Of a stretch of DNA of 64,000 nt, positions 46,924-58,690 are shown one piece after another. Location of the stretch: the NCBI GenBank assembly GCA_027924645.1, contig BSBN01001688.1:62001-126000 (forward strand), written 5' to 3'. Position 1 is the first letter of the stretch, and each line of letters begins with the position of its first letter. Position numbers and translations under genes: made by a program. This stretch comes from Cunninghamia lanceolata. Its lineage: Eukaryota > Streptophyta > Pinopsida > Cupressales > Cupressaceae. Under the pieces are notes generated by a model. It made no database searches. It saw nothing but the letters and a program-made list of their open reading frames with translations, and had not been told where the DNA came from.

Positions 46924-47173
46924 TCATACAAGTTCTTTATGTTTCCCTTGAATTGTAGCAGGGTCAATTTGTTCAATAGCTAGAGCAACAAGTACTAGCT
47001 TTTCTTTCTTTTTTCCTTTCTGCCTGGCTCCCTTAGAGCTTTTTGCCTCCTTGGTTGGCCTGGGATTAAGCATAGGATATGGTTTTTTCATCCAAGCCTT
47101 AGTTATCTTTGGCACCTCCTTAGCCATGTTGTTTACTAACGTGTCTTTAGTTTGAACCCATCTAATTAGAGCT
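46924..47173 (-). pseudogene. Element K ORF, C-terminal part
   Basis: It continues the K frame from 61370 after removing D2 and one copy of its 5-bp duplication: ...NLPLAL joins IRWVQTKDTLVNNM and MAKEVPKITKAWMKKPYP. It is Lys-rich and basic (KGARQKGKKKEKLVLV) and ends with a TGA at 46924. About 81 codons lie here. No domain is recognised. Confidence 0.65.
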
Positions 47174-49036
47174 TGTTTGGGGTAAAAAAGGGGGGAGATG
47201 TTTTGGTTTAAGTTTCAAAGGCAAATCCTCCCTTCTCACCAAACATTCAAGGGCATATCAACCGAGTTGAATCTCCACTAAGTGAGAGCAATCACCTATC
47301 AAGTTGCCCTGCCACTTAGAACGATGCAAAAGTTCAGATGTATCAAACAATATCTCAATTTAATGCTCAATTACTCTTAAAACCCTAAATATGCAAAACA
47401 GTAAGCAAATTGATGAATTATGACAAATCCTTTCAGACTAAGGTGAAGGACAGAGATTGTTAACTCACTATTTTTAAGAATCTGGAATGTGGAATAGTCG
47501 GGACACTGGCACTAGTGCCTCTGTCCAAGGTACAATTTTCGTCACAGAATATGAATCTCCTTCCGACACTGATATGCACTGTATCTTCCATTTCTGCCCT
47601 GGCAAAGATGGAGGACACTACCACTAGCGCCCTTGTCCCGAAATGTTCACCTTTGTCCTCTTTCTTTCAGATCCCAAATCCTTGTTGTCTACAATCTCCT
47701 TTCTACAACTCCACTCCGTGAAACTTAGTACCTATAACCTACAATCACAAAGGAGTGTGGGAGTGGGTTGTGGTCTTTAGAGGCTTGCCTTGGTCAAGCC
47801 CCGGAGAGACATTCAAGTCTTTCGAACACCGTTGTCAAATAAGAGTGTGTGTGGGATAGAGGCAAAAATCAAAATGATAAATGATTGAAAGCACAATAGA
47901 TATCACCTTGAAGTGTAGATCTCATGGAAGGAAGATGCTCTTCATGCCATGAGGAGATGGAGTCAAATTTGCAAATACAAACACAATAACAACAAAGTAC
48001 TGCTCTGCAACACAATGAATGCCTTGAATCAAAATCACCAGTTCACAATGTTCATCCAATTTTCATCTCTAGTTTGCAAATGAAATACTAAACATGCTTA
48101 TGTATGCAACTACAAAGATTCCCGCTGAGAATTTCATAATTCAAACTTGAGATGTATCTTCCATTTCATATGCACTGTATCTTCCATTTCTGCCCCAAAA
48201 AAGATGGAGGACACTGGCACTAGCGCTCTTGTCCCAAAATGTTCACCTATGTCCTCTTTCTTTCAGATCTTGAATCCTTGTTGTTTGCAACCTCCTTTCT
48301 ACAACTCCACTCTGCGAAACTTAGTACCTGTAACATGCAATCACAAAGGAGTGTGGGAGGGGGTTGTGGTGTTTAGAGGCTTGCCTCGGTCAAGCCCCAG
48401 AGAGACATTCAAGTCTTCCGAACACCGTTGTTAGATAAGAGTGTGTATCCCTACGAGATAGAGGCAAAAATCTAAATGATAAATGATTGAAAACACAATA
48501 GATATCACCTTGAAGTGTAGATCTCATGGAAGGAAGATGCTCTTCATGCCATGAGGAGATGGAGTCAAATCTACAAATACAAACATAATAACAACAAAGC
48601 ACTGCTTTACAACACAATGAATGCCTTGAATCAAAATCACCAATTCACAATGTTCATCTAATTTTTATCTCCAATTTGCAAATGAAATGCTAAACATGCT
48701 TAAATATGCAACTACAAAGATTCCCGCTAAGAATTTCATAATTCAAACTTGAGATGTCGGCATAGGACCTAAATAACAGTCATAAAACTGACATTTAAAA
48801 TTTAGGGCAAACCCAAAATAGGGTAGGACTAGGGTGCTAGCGCCCAAGTCCACCCTGCTATTTTTGTTCAGGGATCATCAAAATAGCACCCCCTAGGTCC
48901 TACTTGCCATTAGACTTTAGGGTTTTCTCATCAGGAGTCAAAATTATCATGCAAGATGCTCTAAATGCATTCTAAAGACCCAGGGGCTAAACCTTAAGAG
49001 GGAAAAGCCCCCAAGGGGACATTTTCTGACATAACA
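47174..49036 (-). repeat. D2 3' LTR (left copy) with an internal ~600-bp tandem duplication
   Basis: 1863 bp against 1254 bp for the right LTR. The extra ~609 bp is a second copy of the segment starting at ATATGCACTGTATCTTCCATTT (about 47572 and about 48168), joined after TCAAACTTGAGATGT. The duplication is absent from the right LTR and from D1, so it is specific to this copy. Confidence 0.8.
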
Positions 49037-49051
49037 TTTAGCCCCCACTTT

Positions 49052-50868
49052 AATGTATGTATAAACACAAGGCTAATACATGCATTAAAGTACGGTCAAC
49101 AAACATGCCAAGCATGGTGAAGACACGCCAAACACATTGCAGACAATAACAAACATGTAAAACATAGAGAAGACAGTTACAGTCATGCAAAACATGGAGA
49201 AGATAGCATTGAAGACATGCAAAACACAGTGAATGCAGTGATTATTTTCTTTTTCTTTTTCTCATATATATGAAATGTAGATGCAAGTACAAGGAAAGTA
49301 AACACACAACCGAAATGCAGGAGGAGCTCATTGCCATCAGTCTTGAAACTACACTTGAGAACAAACACACCAAACAAATCCTAAAGCATAGGAGGAGCCC
49401 ATCACCACCGGTCTTGAAACTATGCTTGGGAACAAACACGCCATACACACACACATGGAAGACACAGAGAAAACATGGCAAACAAGCGATGGAAGAAACC
49501 TATTTCTAGGTTCGCAGCCATCTCAGACACATTACATGCACACACCGATGATTGCGCTTCACCACAACAATCATCGAAGACACACTTAAGGGTTAGGATA
49601 GTCTCAGATCCACTCCCTGCCTACTCGGAGGACTTTTAGAAAATGACAAGATGTGCAATCTCCTCAAGAAATACAGCATCCCCACCTCCGCATAGGCTTA
49701 AATGATTGCAATAGATTTCAAGCTTTACAAACACACTTTGCTAATATCTAAATCAGATAGCTTACCTTATATATGCCCCCACCTTAAGGTGGTTGATATC
49801 GTGTACCAATATCAAGCACTTTAAGGTAGGAAGAAAACACACAAGGGAACATGAGCTCTCACAAAGCCTATGCCCCCAAAGATGACATGTACTTTACAAT
49901 CGCCAAATGTTCCCAAAAACACACAATTTCCTACAAGAAAAGGTATTAGCATCCATATAATCATGATAAACCATAATGCATGTAAAAGAGTCAAGGAAAG
50001 CAAGATCCAAGATAAACAAAGTGCACGAAGTAGCAGTATTGTTATGTTTTGTAAGTGCGATAAGAGAACATCAAGATAGCACATGGAGTGATTCTACTAG
50101 CCAAGCATCAGATAATATGTATCAACCCCGTCGTCATATATGGACTAGGTACATTTTTTTTATTTTTCACTAAAGGGACACTAGGTCTGTATCAGTATAA
50201 TATGTTTTTCATCATCCTCCAGCTAGATAGAACCACTAGAAGAAGGTAAACAATAAATCAAGAGACGAGAATCAAGTGCCTTAGGGACAGTCATGTAGGA
50301 GGGTGCCCCCAAGTCACCAACCGCAACACTATGTCCTTAAGACACAACACACAATAATGAAAATAGAGGAGAAGCAATATATAAGAATGATGATACAAAT
50401 AGAAGGTCACAACAGAGGTGGTCTCCTGGTATCCTTGACCTTACGAGGGTATCAAGGGTCATCCTAGGAGGCATAAACAACACATAACAAATCACAAGGG
50501 AAAAACAACATGGAGGTAAAGGGTTAGAAATACTTACCTGATAGAATCCAATGTTAAGAACATACATATCTAGGAAGAGGCCACCCTTGAGAGCAACTAT
50601 AATATTTTCTACAACGAGTGTGGCCTATCAGCTCAGGATATCTCGCATGTTGATTTGGTCTTGTTGACATTGCATTAACATTGAGTTTAGGATGGTGAGA
50701 GGCTTTCTTTTATTTAAAAGGATTTAATCCAATTTCACTTGATTAATGTCTTGAAGCCGATTCTATAAGTACTTGAATCCCTTGTTGATTTACACCACAA
50801 CCCTTACCTACATAGTCGCAATTGCTATAAAGGATTTTAAATCCTTGACCATAGAGGGATGACATTTC
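49052..50868. other. D2 3' non-coding region
   Basis: Homologous to 29382-31153 of D1, with the conserved palindrome CCACCTTAAGGTGG at 49779-49792 followed by TTGATATC and AATATCAA (49793-49815). No credible gene; short frames are not conserved with D1. Confidence 0.55.
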
Positions 50869-51746
50869 TTAAGAAGATGTTGAAGTCTCATAGGTCTCAT
50901 AATTTGTAGTATAAGTAAAAGTGTTGTCATTGTTTTCTACCAAGGAGGCTTTGGGTTTCTTAGGTGTCTCCAAAGTTTTCTTAGATGAGATCGATGTGAC
51001 TTTTGATATGTTAGGGTTATTAAGTTTATATTCCCCTACACTGCAAGGATTAAAATCTAATGAACCCCAATCGTCACCAAAAAATGCATTCGATGGTGTA
51101 GAGTCTTGTACAACATTATTCGTGGCAAGAGGCATTGATGAATTGACTTGTAGGTTCTTTAAACTTGAATGATTGCTAACTTGTTTTTGCATTTCAATAT
51201 GTAAACAATTATCCGGTTCAAGATCAGTGTGTATTGTGCAAGTTTGTCTTGATAAATAAACTTTATTGATCTATGAAGGGTAGACGGGACTGCCCCCATG
51301 GCATGAATCCACAATCTATCGAGAATAATATTATATGAAAGCAAATCAAGCATGACATGGAAAAGGTTAGGTAAAATCACATGACCAACCTTTATAGGTA
51401 AGGTTATAGTACCTACAGATTGTCTACCAACATTATCAAAGTCATGAATGCTAATCCTATCTGGTTTGATTAAAGAGGTGTCAATTTTGATTTTGTGTAA
51501 CAAATCCATACCACAAACATTTAGAGATGATCCATTATCAATCATAATGCACTTGATCAATTTATTTTCTACTTGGACAAATATTATAAGAGGATCATAT
51601 TGGTTTTGGACTTCAATTGACGGTAATTCATATGGTTGAAAGAGAATATCTATTTTTGTCACATGCATAGAATCTAACAGGGCTACTACATCATTTGGCT
51701 TAACAGTAGGTGGTTCAATCACCTTTTGTAAAGCTTCTTGGAGCAT
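50869..51746 (-). pseudogene. D2 protease-like segment (Tat/Ogre-type aspartic protease)
   Basis: The minus strand from ATG 51746 has IKCIMIDNGSSLNVCGMDLL, the aspartic protease loop with DNGS in place of the usual DTGS, then GTITLPIKVGHVILPNLFHV and YNIILDRLWIHAMGAVPS followed by TLHRSIKF. In the family the last reads LLGRPWIHxxxAVPSTLHQ. This is the protease of Tat/Ogre-like Ty3/gypsy pol. A second frame (51192-50869) continues with a Ser/Asn-rich segment containing NAFFGDDWGSLDF. RT never follows: non-coding D sequence begins instead. The altered catalytic loop and frame break suggest it is inactive. Confidence 0.7.
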
Positions 51747-51958
51747 TCAATGGTATGTAGGTGATGTGTGTATTAAATCCCAAAGAGAGATCTTAGTTGG
51801 AATAGCGCGAAGTTGTTAAACAAGATCATATTCTTGACCACTTTAATGAGTAAGATGAGGCGGTGGAGGGAGCATAGGTTGAGAACATGTAAGAGAGACA
51901 GGCACATGAACTGCTTACTTACTTTTCTTGTTATTACGGGTGTTGTATGTGTGAGAAA

Positions 51959-52347
51959 TCATGGGATGTTGCAACACATTTGAATACCTTGATTTCTTTG
52001 AGTGATTTGTCTTGCATAGTTTAGAAAGTAATCCAGGGGTCGAGATGGTTTTTGATTTCCTTGAACCATAATCACTGGTTTGAAGCAAGAAGGTGTATTA
52101 GGTTCTCCCTGCACAACCATCTTAGGAACATTGCTACAAAGTCTATTTGTGAATATTGAATTAACATTGTTTCCCACTTTATTATACCCAACATCTATCC
52201 CTAAATGATTTAATGTGAGACCTTTTCTCAGCCACTAATGTTATATCTTTGCCAGGGAGAGCATTGGAATGAGAAAAAGGTAAGGTGTTGTTAGAAAGGT
52301 TAGGTGTTGTATCATTAATAGGGCTATCCATAGTCTTCTCATCTAAG
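51959..52347 (-). pseudogene. D2 ORF1, C-terminal part
   Basis: The minus strand reads TLDEKTMDSP, then SHSNALPGKDITLVAEKR, aligning to TLNKKTRDRF and SIALPGQDEALVNEE of D1 ORF1. A second piece (52177-51959) has SRPLDYFLNYARQITQRNQG. It is separated from the N-terminal part by the copia insertion and broken by stops. Confidence 0.6.
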
Positions 52348-52352
52348 GTTCT

Positions 52353-53271
52353 TGTTAGAAATGAAAGCAACACTACTTCAATGAAATCTGATTTAAGATA
52401 AATTTCAGCAATCTTTAACTGTGTGTTATTAATGGAGATTGTAACACAGAAACAAAACTATGCTTCACAGAAATGCAAAATCAGAAATATGAACACATAA
52501 CACAATGTTTGACGTGGAGAAAACCCTTTCGGGTAAAAAACTCCACACATTAAAGAGGCCCAATGTTTGTATTAATCTAAAAATGATTTACAATACAACA
52601 CTTCAACTCTCTCCACCAGTCTTCAATCTGACAGCATTCCGGCAACACCTGAGTACCTAAAATCTATATTGCAGCAACTAATACATGGAAAATACTTATA
52701 GAAACCTTTTCTAACTCATCTTTGGCATTCACCTTCTCTCTCCTAAGATTCTCCAACTCGTAAACATTAATTACCATTTTACAAGCATCTTACACTTGTC
52801 CAAAAATAGCCATGCAAAGGTTGGGCTCCCAAGACTAAATTTGGCCTTTTACAGCATCTTATGATGCGTCATAACCGTCATAGATTCTAGCAAAAGAGTA
52901 TATTTCCAAGATAGGAACCTTGGGTTAAATATAGCAAATATACAACTAACATATCTGTCATATGCGTCATAGAATCTCAGAATCTTATGACAACTTGCAG
53001 TTGTCATAGATTCACTCACCAAACATTATGACAGTTGTCATACATGCTAAAAATAGTATATTCCTCAAGGGAGCATGCTTTTCCTCATTTACCATGAGTT
53101 TTTACATTTTCCAATAGTAAAAGTCACTCCGTAATTGCCACCGGTAACTCTGAAATTACAATTGTTAATGAGACTACCTCATTCCCTTATGGGTAAATAC
53201 AAATAACAAATAATAAATGGAATAAAATACAATATTAGAATTTACAAGGTTAATGGCACCTTATTCCAACA
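52353..53271 (-). repeat. Copia 3' LTR (left copy)
   Basis: 919 bp, aligned with 57407-58329. On the minus strand it starts TGTTGGAATAAGG and ends CATTTCTAACA. The adjoining AAGTGGGAGAA (53272-53284, minus strand) is the polypurine tract. Confidence 0.9.
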
Positions 53272-53399
53272 TTCTCCCACTTGGCATTATACATTGTAAA
53301 TCAACCCATAGGAAAACAAATGAAAAATAATCAGGCACTAGAAATAAGGCCCATGGCCTCTCTGCACCATACAAACTTCTTTGTGCTCACAGGCTTGGT

Positions 53400-53885
53400 C
53401 AATGAATCTGTAACATTCTCCTAATTGTCTATCTTCTTTAGCTCAATCTCTCCATTTGCAACCAATTCTCGAACAAAGTGATACTAAACATCAACATGCT
53501 TAGTCCGAGCATGATACATGGGATTCTTGGCCAAACAGATAGCACTCTGGCTGTCACAACCAATCTGAATGATCCTACAATCAAAACCAATACCTGTACA
53601 TAGTCTCCTCAACCAAACTGCCTCCTTAGAGACATGAGTAGCAGCCATATACTCTGCTTCTATGGTGGACAAAGCAACTGTGGGCTGCCTCTTACTCATC
53701 CAACTCACTACACCTCTAAACAGAGTAAACACATAGCCACTAGTGGACCTTCGACTATCCAAGTCACTTGCCCAATCTGCATCAACAAAACCATGTATGT
53801 CCAAAGATTTATCAGCACTATCAGTACTAGAATAAACCAAACAATGATCAGGAGTGCCTACAAGATATTTAAATACCCTCTTCAC
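53400..53885 (-). pseudogene. Copia RNase H domain
   Basis: RNase H of the element. The minus strand shows GFVDADWASDLDSRRSTSGY with the DADWA active-site Asp (about 53795), SWMSKRQPTVALSTIEAEYM with the Glu, and IGCDSQSAICLAKNP then ARTKHVDV (about 53500). A TAG follows DV, where related elements read Gln, and the frame continues YHFVRELVANGEI to about 53440. Confidence 0.85.
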
Positions 53886-54134
53886 CTAGTTCCAATGTTG
53901 TCTACCAGGGTTAGACATAAATCTGCTCGAAACTCCCACTGCTTGGGCAATATCTGGTCTAGTGCAAACCATTGCATACATCAAACTCCCTACAGCACTA
54001 GCATATGACATATTAGACATCCTTAAGATCATCTTCAGTCTTTGGACACATATCTAATGAAAGCTTAGTACCAATGGGTAAAGGAACTCTAACTGGGTTA
54101 CAGTCCTGCAAACTAAACCTCTGCACAATAGTAT

Positions 54135-54980
54135 TCACAACAAACAAAGCTTTCTGTTAACTCTGTCCCTCCTAATCTCCATTCCCAAAATATACCTTGC
54201 AACACCAAGATCCTTCATCTCAAATGCACCTAAAAGTTGGGCTTTAAGCTCACTGACCATACCCTTAGTATTGCTGAAAAACAACATGTCATCAACATAC
54301 AAAGCAATAACCAGTATAGAATCATCAACACAATGAATGTAAACACAATGATCCTCCTCGCTTCTAACAAAACCCAATTTCAAAACAAATGAATCAAACT
54401 TTTGATACCATATTTTGGGGGACTGTTTTAGACCATAAAGAGACCTCTTTAACCTGCAAACCCAATGTTCTTTTCCTTTTACCTCAAAACCTGTAGGTTG
54501 TTGCATATAAATTTCTTCTTCAAGATCTCCATGCAAGAACGTAGTCTTAACATCCATTTGCTCAATCTCCCAATCATAAGCTGCAGCAATGGATAAGTGA
54601 AATATAATAGAAGTCAATTTAGCAACATGAGAGAATATCTCACCAAAATCAACTCCCTCTCTCTGGGAGTAGCCCTTGGCTACCAGTCTAGCCTTGTACT
54701 TCTCCAATGACCCATCTGCTCCAAACTTCTTCTTGAAGACCCACTTACATCCTATGGCCTTTCTTCCTTTAGGCAAACGAACAAGATCCCAAGTGCTACA
54801 AGAGTCTAAAGCCATCATCTCCTCCTGCATGGCTAGTTGCCAAGACTCACTATCATCTGTAGAAATAGCTTCCCTGTAGGATCTAGGTTCATCGTTAGCA
54901 CTCAATAAATCATATACACAATGGAAATCTGGTGGGCTATACCTGTCAAGTGGATTTCGTTGTCTTGTGGATATCCTCAA
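54135..54980 (-). pseudogene. Copia reverse transcriptase
   Basis: Ty1/copia RT. In order: STWDLVRLPKGRKAIGCKWV, YKARLVAKGYSQREGVDF, QMDVKTTFLHGDLEEEIYM, RLKRSLYGLKQSPKIWYQKF and the catalytic YVDD at 54288-54299. All core motifs are present. The frame ends early at 54135 after GMEIRRDRVNRKL, before the usual junction to RNase H, because of a frameshift; about 250 bp of connection is out of frame. Confidence 0.9.
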
Positions 54981-55199
54981 GGGTGGAGTAAGAGACTCTA
55001 CTCGTTCTTCTGCATGATCATTTGCAACAACTTGTTCTATAACAACAGACTCATTTTCATCAGAACTACTTGAATCTTCTTCTTCTTCTTCACCCCCTAA
55101 TCCATCATTATGTTCTTCCTGAGGTGCATCTTACTGCTCTAAATCAAAGTGCACCTTCTTTACCTTTTCATCTTTTTCTTTTGGCTACTTAGGTTCAGA

Positions 55200-55858
55200 A
55201 ATAGCTCTAAGTTCCCTGAAAATAACATCTCTAGAAAAGATAATCTTGCGGGTTAGTGGATTCCAAAGCTTATCACATTATCACCATATCCAATGAATGT
55301 ACACTTTTCAGCCTTTGGATCCAACTTAGATCACTTTTCCTTAGGCACATAAATAAAATCCTCACAGCCAAAAACCCTTAAATGTGAAACAAAAGGTTTC
55401 TTACCTGTCCACACCTCATAAGGTGTCGAATCAAGAGCCTTACAAGGAGATCTATTTATCAAGTAGAAAGCAGTACACATAGCCTCTTCCCAAAAGCATT
55501 TATCCAACTGTGCATCACTAAGCATACTTCTGGCCCTTTACATAATTGTTTAGTTCATCCTTTCTGCAACACCATTCTGCTGTGGTGTATACAGAGTTGT
55601 CTTTTGTCTGATTATATTTGCATGCTTGCAAAACTCATCAAATTCCTTAGAGCAATATTCCCCTCCATTGTCAAATCTTAATATTTTTATCTTTAAACCT
55701 GATTGGTTCTCTACTAAGACTTTGAATTCCTTGAACTTAGTGAAAACTTCAGATTTATGCTTCATAAAATAAATCCATGTAAATCTGGATACATCATCAA
55801 TGAAGGTTACAAAATAATGAGATTTTCTGATAGATTCATTATCCATAGGTCCAAACAC
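55200..55858 (-). pseudogene. Copia integrase core and C-terminal part
   Basis: Catalytic core on the minus strand: YFVTFIDDVSRFTWIYFM (first Asp), ILRFDNGGEYCSKEF (second Asp; families usually SDNGGE), TPQQNGVAERMN (Glu). After two stops at 55549 and 55537 the same frame continues with CFWEEAMCTAFYLINRSP and the C-terminal LRVFGCEDFIYVPKEK, then TFIGYGD. The Glu/Ser-rich spacer to RT contains two TAA/TAG stops at Gln-like positions. Confidence 0.85.
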
Positions 55859-55873
55859 ATCTGTATGAATAAT

Positions 55874-56521
55874 TTATAACTTCTCTTTTGCTCTATTTCT
55901 TCCTGAAGGAAATGATTTTCTGTTTTGTTTACTAAACACACAAGGCTCATAGAAATCAAAGTGCTCATCAGAATAGGAGAAACCATCCAACAAATTTTTA
56001 TTCTTAATAATTTTTAATACATTATTGCTTGTGTGGCCCAATCTACGGTGCCACAACATACATGTATTTTCAGTATTAGCCTCAGATACATAAGAGGCAT
56101 TATAAACTGTAGCGGCTTCAAGCTTGAGCAGGCTTCTGAATCTCTTCCCCTTCACTACCGCCAAGTTCCCTCTCACTAATCTGCAGCCATGCTTGTCAAA
56201 TGTCACATGCATTCCCAAATCATTCAACTTCGAAACTAAAATTAGATTTCTAGCTAATCCAAGAACATGCAAAACACCAGGGAGGGTTTTAATCCTCCCA
56301 TCACTGAAACACAACAATACCTTTCCTTTCTCGACAATCGGATATGTAGAGTTGTCACTAAGGTAGATATTACCTCCATCATATTCTTCATATGTGGAGA
56401 ACCATTCCTTATGCGGGGTCATATGAAATGAGCATCCTGAGTCAACCAACCAATTTTCATCAGAAACAACATTACATGCAAAAAGTAAAACTTCTTCACC
56501 TGCATTCGAGGACTTATCCAA
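55874..56521 (-). pseudogene. Copia protease and gag-pre-integrase segment
   Basis: Protease loop ENWLVDSGCSFHMTPHKEW (DSG at residues 27-29 of this frame), then LPGVLHVLGLARNLILVSKL. The pre-integrase module LWHRRLGHTSNNVLKII has the zinc ligand His residues; the matching first Cys is replaced (FYEPCVFSKQNRKSF). The same frame continues into the integrase core after a stop at 55874. Confidence 0.85.
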
Positions 56522-56529
56522 AGCACTCT

Positions 56530-57300
56530 CCCACTATTTCTTGGGGTTTCTGCACTCCTTCTTCACATGTCCCCTTTTACCACAGTTCCAACACTTAACT
56601 CTATTCTTTTTACCAGGAGTCTTAGACCGGCCCTTGGACTTGTCCTTAGCCCCTTTCAATCTCATTTAGGTCCCCTTTCCTTAGACCTTCCCCTGACACT
56701 AAGAGCATCCCCTGAACTATCCAAACTCTTCATCCTCAATTCCTGTGACAGTAGCACTAAAACAAGAGCATCCAACTTCAGATCCACAAGGTTAACAGTG
56801 ATAGAAAGGATAAAATTCTCCCAAGACTCAGGTAAAGAACAAAGAAATAAGATACATTTGTCTTCCTCACTAACCTCAACATCTACTGAATCAAGCTAAC
56901 TCACTAACAAATTAAAAGAATTTAAATGCTCTGCAACTAATTCACCTTCTCGCATTTTCATGGAAAATAATTTTCTTTTTAAATAAAGTTTATTTACCAT
57001 ACTCTTGGCTTGATAAATCTCACCCAACCGTTTCCACAACTTGTATGCAGTCTCTTCCTTTGTGACATTTAATAGGACAGAGTCTAAAAGACACAACCGG
57101 ATGGTTCCCCGTGCCTTCTTATCCAGTCTATCCCACTCATCTTGAGAGACATGGTCAGGTTTCTTCTCTTTTTAGATAGCCAACCATTGGTTTCTTTCTT
57201 CCAACAAATCTTCCATTTTTAGCTTCCACAACTCATACCCCGTTTTGTTGAACTTCTCAATGTCCAATCAAGAGTTGATGCAATGGTGGATGCAGCCATA
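56530..57300 (-). pseudogene. Copia gag with zinc knuckle
   Basis: The minus strand from about 57294 (MAASTIAST...) has ETAYKLWKRLGEIYQAKSM then VNKLYLKRKLFSMKM (57050-56950), the typical copia gag core. A single CX2CX4HX4C knuckle, CWNCGKRGHVKKEC, lies at about 56555-56600. Several stops and at least one indel lie between the parts. Confidence 0.8.
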
Positions 57301-57392
57301 ATAACAACACAAGATCTGCAAAACAAACACAACCAAATCTCCCACTGCAGTTACAGCTTCCACACTACCACCCAAGAGTCAAAGTTGGCCAA

Positions 57393-57404
57393 GCTCTAAT
57401 ACCA
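57393..57404 (-). other. Copia primer binding site (tRNA-iMet type)
   Basis: The minus strand reads TGGTATTAGAGC just inside the 5' LTR end. It has one transition from the canonical TGGTATCAGAGC. Confidence 0.9.
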
Positions 57405-57406
57405 AA

Positions 57407-58329
57407 TGTTAGAAATGAAAGCAACACTACTTCAATGGAAATATGATTCAAGATAAATTTTAGAAATCTTTAACTGTGTGTTATTAATGGAGATTGTAAC
57501 ATAGAAACAAAACTATGCTTCACAAAAATGCAAAATCAGAAATATGAACACATAACACAATGTTTAACGTGGAGAAAACCCTTTTGGGTAAAAAACTCCA
57601 CACAGGAAAGAGGCCCAATGTTTATATTAATCTGAAAATGATTTACAATACAACAACACTTCAACTCTCTCCACCAGTCTTCAATCTGACAGCATTCCAG
57701 CAGCACCTGAGTACCTAAAATCTATATTGCAGCAACTAATACATGGAAAATACTTATAGAAACCTTTTCTAACTCATATGAGGCATTCACTTTCTCTCTC
57801 CTAAGATTTTCCAACCCGTAAACATTAATTACCATCTTACAAGCATCTTACACTTGTCCAAAAATAGCCATGCAAAGGTTGGGCTCCCAAGACTAAATCT
57901 GGCCTCTTACATCATATTATGATGCATCATAACTATCATAGATTCCATCAAAAGAGTATCTTTCCAAGATAGGAACCTTGGGCTAAATATAGCAAATATA
58001 CAACTAACATATCGGTCATATGCGTCATAGAATCTTAGAATCTTATGACAACTTGCAACTATCATAGATTCACTCACCAAATATTATGATAGTTGTCATA
58101 CATGCCAAAAATAGTATATTCCTCAAGGGAGCACACCTATCCTCATTTACCATGAGTTTTTACATTTGCCAATAGTAAAAGTCACTCTGTAACTGCCGTC
58201 GATAACTCTAAAATTACAACTGTCAATGAGACTACCTCATTCCCTTATGGTTAATTACAAATAACAAATAATAAATGGAATAAAATACAATATTAGAATT
58301 TACAAGGTTAATGGCACCTTATTCCAACA
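57407..58329 (-). repeat. Copia 5' LTR (right copy)
   Basis: 923 bp with the same ends as the left LTR. The promoter side is at the right in this orientation. Confidence 0.9.
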
Positions 58330-58690
58330 ATTCTTAGACATTCAACTATAGGAGAAGTAGGATAACTTATGGAATCATCATCATCATTATCCTCATATAT
58401 TTTAGCTATTAGTTCCAAAGCATTAAGAGAACTTTCACACTCATCATTCTCAATGTGTTTTGTCAAATCTTCTACTACCGAAGGGTATATATTTGTGAGA
58501 GATGTGAAGTTGTCAAAATCAGATACATAGTCAAGGATTTCAAATGAAGAGCATTTAAATATATCCTTGTTATACGTAGCTTGTATATAAGTGAGAACAT
58601 GAGGATTCATATTAAGAAATTTGTAGAAATTCTCAAAGTTTTTGATATATGCATGAAATATATTAAAGAGCAATGAGATAGAGATGCCAT
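58330..58690 (-). pseudogene. D2 ORF1, N-terminal part
   Basis: The start ATGGCATCT at 58690 is conserved with D1 (31984). A frameshift soon after it puts the remaining homology (YIKNFENFYKFLNMNPHVL, then SDFDNFTSLTNIYPSVVEDL and TKHIEN) in another frame. The copia element interrupts it at the point aligned with residue ~110 of D1 ORF1. Confidence 0.65.

Larger units (their letters stand above)
52353..58329 (-). mobile_element. Nearly full-length Ty1/copia element inserted in D2 ORF1
   Basis: 5977 bp on the minus strand. LTRs 52353-53271 (919 bp) and 57407-58329 (923 bp), with TGTTAGAA...TTCCAACA ends on the plus strand. Target duplication GTTCT/ATTCT (52348-52352, 58330-58334). PBS at the right and PPT at the left. 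The order gag-PR-INT-RT-RH on one strand is diagnostic of Ty1/copia. LTRs differ by several percent and the frames carry stops and indels, so it is older than J and no longer autonomous. Confidence 0.9.
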
